Positions 56,576 through 64,000 of a stretch of 64,000 bases of DNA are shown piece after piece. Location of the stretch: contig NC_060979.1 of the NCBI RefSeq assembly GCF_910589235.1, positions 744,001-808,000 on the forward strand, in the 5' to 3' direction. The position numbers and the translations under genes were made by a program. Source of the stretch: Vespa crabro (Eukaryota > Arthropoda > Insecta > Hymenoptera > Vespidae). Position 1 is the first letter of the stretch; every line of letters starts with the position of its first letter. The notes under the pieces were generated by a model, which did no database searches, was not told the origin of the DNA, and saw nothing but the letters and a program-made list of their open reading frames with translations.

Positions 56576-56837
56576 ACACACTTTTGAAAAAACTTACCGC
56601 AAATTTTCACTATAGAACTCTGTGAGAAAAATTCACATCTCGAATGACGAACACCTACTTATATATGAAAATTATAAAAGTTATATTGTAATATAGAATT
56701 TACAGCAATTTACAAAGTGTATTAAGTTACTCCAATGTTGACAAAATGTACGATGGCTTTATTCACTTATGGATGCCGATCAACAATTCTATACAAGTGG
56801 CGAGGACATTTACACAAATCACGAAAACATCTATATA

Positions 56838-57050
56838 AGTCGCGAGAAATTCTGTAAAATTTCTCCCGACTTTTTGGAAGAGTCAGCTCATTTGAGGTTC
56901 TAACGAAATGATCACTAATTTATAACTTCGAACATTGAGAATAAGAAGTCTAAAGGAATTCAATCGGAATCGTCTTAGTCAATATATTTCAAACGAAATT
57001 GAACTTTTTAATTTCCCTTTTCACCAAGGACTTTTATCCAAAACTCCGTA
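56838..57050 (+). repeat. Orphan dispersed repeat, copy 2
   Basis: The partner of 43711-43913, same orientation, sharing GAAATTCTGTAAAATTTCT, CAGCTCATTTGA and TTCCCTTTTC in order. Unclassified. Confidence 0.7.
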
Positions 57051-57232
57051 AAACAAGAGTGAGGACGTATACTGTAAAACTAGTTAGAAGAAATATTTTC
57101 TAATATGCCCACGCGTTTAAGAGCAGTAATTAGACAAAAAGGATAAACAACAAAATATTAAAAACTTATTATAATTTAGTTTATGTATTATTAAATAGTT
57201 ATAATCTGTTAAGTATCTGAATATTTTTAAAG

Positions 57233-57646
57233 ATGGATGGAACGAAACCAGATCTTACAGACATGCACATCTTTGGATTCAAAGTCTACATACATGTATA
57301 TAAAGAATTGCGAAGAAAAATGAATGACAAGACTAAGGAATACAGATCTATTGGTATCGACAATAATTCTAGAATACATCGTCTTTTGGATACTAACACA
57401 AACAGTACAATTATAAGTCGTGATGTGAAAACAGCCATTTCAATTAAATTGGATATAAATGATGGCAATGAATCACCACGAAATTTTTCTCATGCTATTC
57501 CAACTCATGTGGAAATAAATGAAGGGAACAAAGATGACATCGATAAAGAAGCGGAAGACGACATCAAAGATGAAGCCGTATGTGAATTGATAAAGAGGCG
57601 GCACCTGTATCAAGTAGAGGGTGCGAACGACCTCGAATAATAAGAA
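57233..57646 (+). pseudogene. Copia pol fragment, region after integrase
   Basis: A 135-codon open frame begins MDGTKPDLTDMHIFGFKVYI, HVYKELRRKMNDKTKEYRSI, then HRLLDTNTNSTIISRDVKTA, the conserved block between Copia integrase and RT. An acidic linker follows (NEGNKDDIDKEAEDDIKDE). One base out of frame, CERPRIIRTAL continues at 57620-57646, as in Copia linkers. LINE 2 interrupts there. No RT is seen beyond. The family might also own the solo LTRs at 29510 and 59790, but that is unproven. Confidence 0.75.
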
Positions 57647-57734
57647 CCGCACTCAGAATTGAGTATTCGAATAAGACGGAAGTGCTAATCGGTGCTCTTT
57701 TGTTAAAAGGATATATAATACAAGACCCTGCGTG

Positions 57735-58640
57735 GATTGTGCAGTATAAAAAAGAAAATGAAGAGAACGAGGGATTTCGTAGACCAAAAAAAACAGCATC
57801 GTCGAAACTTTCAGTCGGTACTCAAAGCTCAAACTATGAGTAAGACAATAGATTTGAGCCGCTATATGAGTTTCACGGAAGAGTGCATAGCTGAAAAGGC
57901 CAACAGCGCCACAATAAGAAACAAAAGGCTGAAAACCCCCAAAATCCAAATGCCCCCATATACATTTTAAAATCTAACCTAAAGGATATCATTATACTAC
58001 TAACTAATAGCAATATTAACAAGGAAGCTTTCTTGTTAAAACAACTAGATATAGATATGATAAGATTAATAACCATGGATACACACGGCAAGTGCATAGC
58101 TATACTAAAAGCCAAAAATTACACATATTCACACCAAAGCATACAAAATGCAATACCTTCGTATTAAAAGGTATAAGAGGTAGTTTCGGCGTTCCCGATG
58201 TTACAACAGCATTAAACGTGCTAAACATAAGGAATGTTAATATAATGAAAATCAGTAAACTAATTTTCGATAGGCAAAACATAGATAGATATCATTTCAT
58301 CAACTTATAAAAAACAACATAGTACTCAACGAAAGAGTAAGGAAGAAGAAATTAAAATGACCAAAAATTTTTCAGTGCAAAAATTGCCAAAGAGTAGGTC
58401 ATGCCAGCGCTAATTGTAATATGGGATACAGATTTGTAAAATGTGTAACCAACCCCATGAACTGAGAAAGTGCAACTTAGTTAATTCTGTAGAGAAAGAG
58501 AAGCTGAAATGCGCAAATTGCGGTCCATAACACACCTCAGTCAACGCACCATAATAGTCAATACAATACAATTCAGCCTCAAGAAGCTCATGTTAATAAC
58601 GAAAACAATTACAATATCACAAACCAAATACTAGCTATGT
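57735..58640 (+). pseudogene. LINE 2 ORF1, broken
   Basis: Parts line up with LINE 1 ORF1: a basic start near 57740, then KLHIFTPKHTKCNTFVLKGI (58092-58310), FDRQNIDRYHFINL, and in shifted frames CKNCQRVGHASANC (58378-58420) and a second, damaged knuckle near 58440-58480. A third knuckle begins at 58508 (CANC) and then breaks. The sequence between 58540 and 58640 corresponds to the LINE 1 ORF1 tail. Several stops. Interrupted at 58640 by piggyBac H'. Confidence 0.75.
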
Positions 58641-59175
58641 TTAACCCTTTGCACTCCGCTGTCCCCTCTCATGGGACATTAAAGTTGATTATTAACGATT
58701 ATGGGTAATTGAGATATTTCAACGCAATTTTTTGAGACATGTATGTTTCCCTAAAGTTTTCTCTTGAAATGGCACAAGAAATCAAATCAAAATATAGTAT
58801 AATTACTAAGTTATATAAAAGAAATGTCAGCGAGTTTTGTGTCATACGAGAATGCGATAAGCGTCCTCACAACGGTCCGAGCAGTTCAAAGGCGCCACTT
58901 GAAAAGAGCGATAAGGCATGTTTGTAAAAGAAAGGTCAATATGCAAACATAGCACAAACTGTATAGTGAGATTTATAATCATAAATAATCACTTCTAAAT
59001 CTGAAGGAAAAGATTTTTAAAGCTAAACTCAGTCTGGTTTGAAGCGTCGCTTTGAATCTTCTCTTGGTAAATAAATTGTTTGGTAAAAGCTTTTTTGGTA
59101 AATATCATCTTGTGAGTTAGAAATAACAATTAGAAATTTTCAACCTATGTATTTATTCATATTTTTTATTAGAAC

Positions 59176-59762
59176 TATGGAAAAACGTTCAAACATGAAT
59201 GAATCTCATGACACAAGTAGTAGTTAAGATGAGCTCCAGATAGACGTTTATACAGATATGTTAGAAAGACTAACTGTAGAAGAAAACGATAGCAGTGATA
59301 GTGATATCGTCCAAGCAACAAGGCGATAAAGAGACTGCATAGATAGCGATAGCGATGAAATTGGTACGGAAGAAAACACACAGGAACATGACGATTTTTT
59401 TGGGGGTTGGAAATGTGTGTCATTAACTCATACATTATTTATCGTATCTCAAAACAAACAAATAATGAAACGCCAATGACGCATCACAAGTTTGTCAAGG
59501 CACTCATTGACCAGTTGAGGGGTGATCTTTGTGAATCGAGAACGTGTCCATCCACATCTTCTGCGGACAATAGATTAGAGAATAAACTACATATTCCTGA
59601 TGTGAGACAAAGAAAACAGGATTGTATTTTTTGTGCTGCAGGAAAACACCTGGTAGCAGGCGTCAAACAACTTATTATTGTCAAACGTGCACTAATCAGC
59701 CTGTAATGCATTTTGGGGAGTGTTATAAAGTTTATCATACTGTACAAAATTTTAACAAATAA
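59176..59762 (+). pseudogene. piggyBac H' transposase relic
   Basis: MEKRSNMNESHDTSSS begins as in H, with a TAA at 59226. The deletion is different from that in H: after EENTQEHDD the sequence jumps at about 59393 to FFGGWKCVSLTHTLFIVSQN, the part just before the C-terminus, then KFVKALIDQLRGDLCESRTC (59480-59540), DNRLENKLHIPD, and a Cys-rich tail in a shifted frame near 59660-59735. The whole DDD core is gone. It cannot act as a transposase. Confidence 0.75.
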
Positions 59763-59789
59763 GATATTGATTTTTTTGCAAATATACAT

Positions 59790-60144
59790 GTAAAGAAAGT
59801 ATACTTTCGTAAGGTAGACTTGCCGCGCTTCTCATGTCCCGCCCTTCCATTGTCTTTTGTTATCTACAAATCGAGCCATTAAGATTTGGAAGAGAAACGG
59901 GCATTAGGAAATAGAACTTAGACGAGAGAAGTACCATGAGAGACTACACAGAAATTTTATAAAAGATAATATACCAAATAAAATTTAAGTAGTGTGAATA
60001 ATAAACGTGAATTGTTGTTTTTTTGTTCACAGGTAAGACTGTAAATAGCAATTAATTATTAATTAACAAATAAAGATTTATTCTTTTGTTCTCAGAGAAA
60101 CATATTTTCGTTTATCGCCTCACCTAATAGATCCGAAATATTAT
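59790..60144 (+). repeat. Solo LTR, copy 2, with 5-bp target duplication
   Basis: 355 bp from TGTAAAGAAAGTATACTTTC to CCGAAATATTAT. ATACA flanks both sides (59785-59789, 60145-60149). The empty site is seen in piggyBac H near 16396-16410. Compared with copy 1 it carries an extra 63 bp at 60033-60095 and a ~30-bp block near 59945-59980; copy 1 has its own extra ~20 bp near 29590. Confidence 0.78.
60033..60095 (+). other. Intron-like 63-bp insert in solo LTR copy 2
   Basis: The insert starts GTAAGACTG, ends CTTTTGTTCTCAG and falls between CACAG and AGAAACA, which are contiguous in copy 1 (about 29740). It has donor and acceptor form, but its 3' half also resembles the preceding AATAAACGTGAATTGTTG...GTTCACAG, so a decayed tandem duplication is possible. 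Confidence 0.45.
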
Positions 60145-60411
60145 ATACATTTCTCGATTTCAACCAATTCATATAAGTCCAATATCATTATAATATGTTA
60201 GTTATTCCCAAAACCATACTAAATAATACGAGGGTCTGTAAATACACATTTCTGCCACAAAGTAGCGCTAAGTAGCTAATAGGCAGAGTTCAGAATAGTT
60301 CAAAGTGCAAAGGATAAAAGATAGTTTGAAGGAAATAAAAGAGCAACTTATTGAATTGAAGTTGAATAACAAAATTATTCAAAATACAATGAGAATCGAC
60401 TACATGTCACA

Positions 60412-61011
60412 ATGGCAGGCAGAATAAGGTTAAATACTAAAATAAATAACATACTGAAAATGTCCACTATAAATGTGAACTCACTTTGCTCATTAAAAAA
60501 TAGATTAGATTTACAAAAATACTTAGATGAGTATAGATATGTTACTGTAACGATATCAGAAACTAAACTAAATAATAAATATAAACTAAAATTTAACAAT
60601 TATGACATAATCAGATCGGATAGAGCAATAAATTCCAATGAAGGTGGTACAGCAATAGTATTAAACAATAATATCAAATATGTAAACATCACGCAGCCAA
60701 AGAAATACAAGATAATAGAATACTCAGCTGTGAGAATAATGGTAAACGCAAATAAATCACTACTTAAATGCAAGAAACACATATTGGAAGATAAGACTAC
60801 ATAAACGATAAAGGTAGACGCCTACATCAATGAGAACAAAATAACGGTATTCAATTCAAAACAACAATCTATTCGGCAGCCAATCCCACATACATTAGAA
60901 GCAGTTCCTGTTTTGACTACTGCATCGCTGACAGCAGAATAGAGATTCTGGATTTAATAAATAAGAAAATAAAAATTAATTCATATGACAGTGACCACAA
61001 CGCATTAACCT
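60412..61011 (+). pseudogene. LINE 2 endonuclease part of ORF2
   Basis: The ATG at 60412 starts a frame with INVNSLCSLKNRLDLQKYLD, ISETKLNNKYKLKF (catalytic Glu) and SDRAINSNEGGTAIVLNNNI. The middle is deleted: after NKSLLKCKKHI the reading jumps past the IAGDLNAR block. 60850-61011 gives a YSAANPTYIRSS-like region and ends SDHNALTF. The SDH triad, lost in LINE 1, is intact here. piggyBac J cuts it at 61012. Confidence 0.8.
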
Positions 61012-61935
61012 TTAACACGTTAATTGCTGCGCGAATTTTACGTGACATGCGCCAGGTACCAACATAAATTTTTTATTATGCGATGCATATTATGTTCAAA
61101 TATTATTTATAGCAGATAAGGTGAGTTGTATAAATATGTCTTATACAATTTTCGTGGTGGGGATCACCGGTGGCCCCCAAGGCGCTGTAGACCATTTTGC
61201 TCGTATGAGAAGCCAAAAATGATAGTAGATTATAATTTAGGGAAATCTTCAGTTGATTTGTCTGATCAAATGACTGCTTATAGTTTACCATTGCGAAAAA
61301 CTATAAAGTGGCACAGAAAATTGACAATAGGGCTTTTGCTGAATACTAGTGTTGTAAATTCAATGGTGTATATAAACAAGCAACTTGAAAAAATATTTCA
61401 GTCATCGATTTTAGGATGAAGTTAGCGATGTATTGAGTGAAATGTTTTGATGATGAAGATTCCATTTCATCAAGAAATTGCGTACAGAAAAACGTCATCA
61501 TGAACTTAAAAGGGAACCGGAAAGTATGCAAAATGTAAGGCGATTTTGCAAAAAATTCTACGAAAAAAATTCAAAACCGCTAGGAAAAAAGAGAGCAAAG
61601 AATAGCACTAAAAATTTGGCGATATAATGTGCCGACTGTCCTAGTTCATTTTTTCTTTGCTTACCGTGTATCAATGTGATTCATCGTTATGTGCACAAAT
61701 AACATGTATATTTTCCTTGTATTGATAAAATTATAATTACATGTTCTGTAAAGCATTAATTTCTTTAAACCACTACGGAATCAATGGTATTATTTAAAAA
61801 ATTTATTAGATCGATGTTTACCCTAATTATGTATTTTTACTATTCGTCGCGTCGCTGGTCACCAGTGGCCTCCACGGCGCTGTAGCCAAGTCGAGTGCCG
61901 GTCATCGGTTACCCCCACGGCAGGCAACGTGATAA
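61012..61935 (+). mobile_element. piggyBac J, deleted MITE-like derivative
   Basis: TTAA at 61012-61015 and a mutated ATAA at 61932-61935. Termini CACGTTAATTGCTG and the complement of GGCAGGCAACGTG. 0.92 kb. Subterminal direct repeats, ACCGGTGGCCCCCAAGGCGC (61168) and ACCAGTGGCCTCCACGGCGC (61860), lie near both ends. Removing it rejoins the LINE 2 frame. Confidence 0.85.
61190..61621 (+). pseudogene. piggyBac J transposase C-terminal remnant
   Basis: The remnant begins at an internal deletion junction near 61190: SYEKPKMIVDYNLGKSSVDL, SDQMTAYSLPLRKTIKWHRK and LTIGLLLNTSVVNSMVYINK, the third-Asp motif and the following helices. After a stop at 61419 the shifted frames hold KLRTEKRHHELKREPESMQ-like basic sequence (61480-61540). 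A Cys motif (CADCPSSFFLCLPCI) closes it at about 61628-61670. The N-terminal and first two Asp parts are deleted. Confidence 0.75.
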
Positions 61936-64000
61936 AATAGATACAGATACACTTTGCCAAGGCATACTACTGGCATCGCCCAGATCATCCACCTACAATT
62001 TCAAAAGAGTGAATTGGCGTAAGTTTGCTAAACATATTGATTCGAAATTACAGAATAATAACCAGCTGCCCAAAAATAGAAATCTCTCAATAGAAGAAAT
62101 AGATGAAAGCATTATGAATCTCGAACAAGTAATTACCAAATCCATTAGGGAAATCATACTTAAAAATCAAGCAAATAAAAATGACTATTGCCAGATATAC
62201 ATTAGCAACAATATCAAGAAGTTACATTCAACAAAGTCCTTCCTAATAACGAAACTACACTTCATTAGATACCGAAGCCCATATAACCACAGCATATAGG
62301 AAACATATCGTATTAAAAGATCAATTAAAGCAATTAATAAATGACTACAAATAGAAATATCAAAATCTGTTACATCATATTGGTCATCAATAGCCAAAAA
62401 CATAAACTACAAAGAAGAAAACGAATTTTTTCCGATCATCAACAAATATTTAAGACCACAAAAAAACACCAGTATTGAACATTTTCGACTTGATTTAAAC
62501 AAAAACTAATTCAATCAAGAGATTGGTAGAAAAATGCCGCAATTAGTTTATGAAAATGAAACACATATCACTGATCCAATGATAAAATTAGAAGTCATGG
62601 GCACGTACCTAGAGAAAATCAATTCGCCAAGATACACTAATGAAATTACCATCACTAAAAATAAAACAGATGATACCGCACACAAGTACCATGATATTTT
62701 ACGAAGAATTAGGAATACCAAATCTACCTTCATGATTTTTTCTGATCAATTTCCAGCACATGATCCGCTACAAAACAAGAATGAAATAAAATATTTCATC
62801 TCGTTCACCGAAGTCGGAACAATTATCAGGAATTTAAAAAATAAAATTTCTTATGATCTTGACAAAATCCCATGAATAGTCATCAAAAATTTACCATTAT
62901 CAATAAGTACCGAGTACACAATTATTTTCAACAACGCCATAAATCACGCATACTATCTAAATAGATGGAAACAAGCAAATGTTCTACCGATTTTAAAAAA
63001 AGGGAAGATTCCAGAAGAATCACAAAATTACAGACCTATTAGTCTTACTATGAACATAAGTAAAATATTCGAAAAAATTACCAAGAAAAACATGGATCAT
63101 ATTAATACTCATAACATCATTCCGAATAATCAATTTGGATTTAAATCTAATTTATCTACTACTCTATATTGAGTACTACGCTATACAAACTAACTTCCAA
63201 TCTGAATAACTATTTACATAATAAATACTCCATTGGTGCTGTACTGTTATATTTAGAAAAAGCGTTCGATTCTATATGGAAAAACGGACTTATACATAAG
63301 GTAGAAGACTAAAAATTTCCTGTGGGTTTAATTCTACTGATTGCTAACATGATTGAGGAGAAGACATTTCGCACGTGGGACAGCATCAATTTCTCATCGA
63401 AGTTCTTCAGAATAATAGAGGGGTTACAGCAAGGAACCGTCACATCACCAATCCTATTCAACAGTGAACCAATCAACAAGTTTGGCATGAACAACTCTGA
63501 TAAATTACACTCAATCTCTTATGCAGACGACTTAATAATTTATAAAGCAGTCAAGGACATAGATAAAATCAGATATACATTATAGGCAGTTATCAACGAA
63601 ATTAATTGTTATTACAAAAACTGGAATTTAAAAAGCAACCCAAATAAAAGCGAATTAATTTTTTTCAGAAGACCAGTTAAACAAATCTAATACTCTGTAG
63701 TTAAAAAAATAGATAGTTTAAAATTAACAACTATTGATACCAACACCAACGAATTAACTGAGATACCGAAGAAACGCATCGTGAAATATTTGGGAGTTCA
63801 TCTAGATCATCTGTTAAGACTGAATAAACACTACTCGATTCAATTAGATAAAGCTTTCAAGTTGAATTCGAGAATTCTTTACAAAAAAAATCTTGCTACT
63901 AAAGCCAGAATGGACTACTGGTGAGATCTATTTTAACTTATGCAGCTCCTATATTATGGAATACAGGTCCAACTATAATTAAAAAAATAAGAAGATTTGA
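61936..64000 (+). pseudogene. LINE 2 reverse transcriptase part of ORF2
   Basis: After piggyBac J: VNWRKFAKHIDSKLQNNNQL to 62299, then 62534-62875 (NETHITDPMIKLEVMGTYLE, FISFTEVGTIIRNLKNKISY), a region lost from LINE 1. The RT core follows: SQNYRPISLTMNISKIFEKI (63020), NNQFGFKSNLSTT, VLLYLEKAFDSIWKNGL where the motif A Asp is Tyr, GLQQGTVTSPILF and SYADDLIIYK. The C-terminus runs off the window in a WNTGPTI block. Stops and shifts at 62280, 62873, 63171, 63309, 63583 and more. Confidence 0.85.

Larger units (their letters stand above)
58640..60317 (+). mobile_element. piggyBac H', second copy of family H, internally deleted
   Basis: TTAA at 58640-58643, then CCCTTTGCACTCCGCTG. The right end is GTGCAAAGG followed by a damaged site (ATAA, 60314-60317). 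The left 500 bp and the right ~150 bp match H at 15033-19087. LINE 2 reads through when it is removed. It carries a solo LTR at 59790-60144 and lacks piggyBac I. Confidence 0.85.
57647..64000 (+). mobile_element. Jockey-like LINE 2, broken by two piggyBac insertions, open at the window edge
   Basis: The same family as LINE 1. Its 5' end matches LINE 1 from about 57650 (ATCGGTGCTCTT shared). Pieces: 57647-58640 (5' UTR, ORF1), 60318-61011 (endonuclease), 61936-64000 (ORF2 to the C-terminal part). piggyBac H' occupies 58640-60317, piggyBac J 61012-61935. The element continues past 64000. Confidence 0.9.

Noticed and set aside
1..64000. CRISPR arrays, bacterial operons, tRNA or rRNA genes
   Set aside because: No regular spacer arrays and no recognisable tRNA cloverleaf or rRNA. 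R1 copies here are not in 28S sequence.

Overview
This window looks like insect nuclear DNA, most probably hymenopteran (ant-like). The grounds are the AT-rich background, Gypsy elements with an envelope gene, R1-type and Jockey-type LINEs, mariner, Tc1 and piggyBac transposons, a solo LTR family and a fatty acyl-CoA reductase relic with candidate splice sites. Nothing bacterial is seen and there is no intact host gene. Practically all of it is a graveyard of transposable elements inserted into one another. Almost every coding piece carries frameshifts, stops or deletions, so most genes are called pseudogenes.

Layout. 1-2030: BEL/Pao pol relic. 2011-2900: three degenerate ~300-330 bp tandem repeats. 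2920-5600: a Gypsy LTR fragment split by an R1 LINE on the minus strand (2968-5311, 16-bp target duplication). 5686-10580: Gypsy family D (LTR, leader, pol), split by a mariner (6205-7429) and a piggyBac (7491-9751). 10581-26340: a second Gypsy (A/B) that looks circularly permuted. It begins with the 3' half of an R1, then env, the LTR, protease, RT, RNase H and the start of env, and ends with the 5' half of an R1. Inside it lie piggyBac H (15033-19087), with piggyBac I nested in it (16446-18956), and a near full-length Jockey-like LINE (19490-24351). 26341-27255: a different env (E), possibly the far end of Gypsy D. 27256-35740: Tc1, solo LTR, mariner, an IS630/Tc1-type transposase and a KH-domain relic in AT-rich DNA. 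35742-43530: Gypsy G2 with 5' LTR, gag, pol, env and a truncated 3' LTR. 43531-48700: an orphan repeat, a piggyBac relic and a mariner/DDE chimera. 48702-52718: piggyBac F with a mariner inside. 53690-54390: fatty acyl-CoA reductase relic. 57233-57646: Copia fragment. 57647-64000: a second Jockey-like LINE, running off the window, split by piggyBac H' (itself split by a solo LTR) and by piggyBac J.

Repeated families serve as each other's empty-site references, so several insertion points are resolved to the base. The main system-level observation is orientation: by my count 28 of 29 orientable elements point to the + strand. That is the arrangement expected of a flamenco-like one-strand piRNA locus, here loaded with env-bearing Gypsy elements. 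The piRNA idea is inference and needs small-RNA data.
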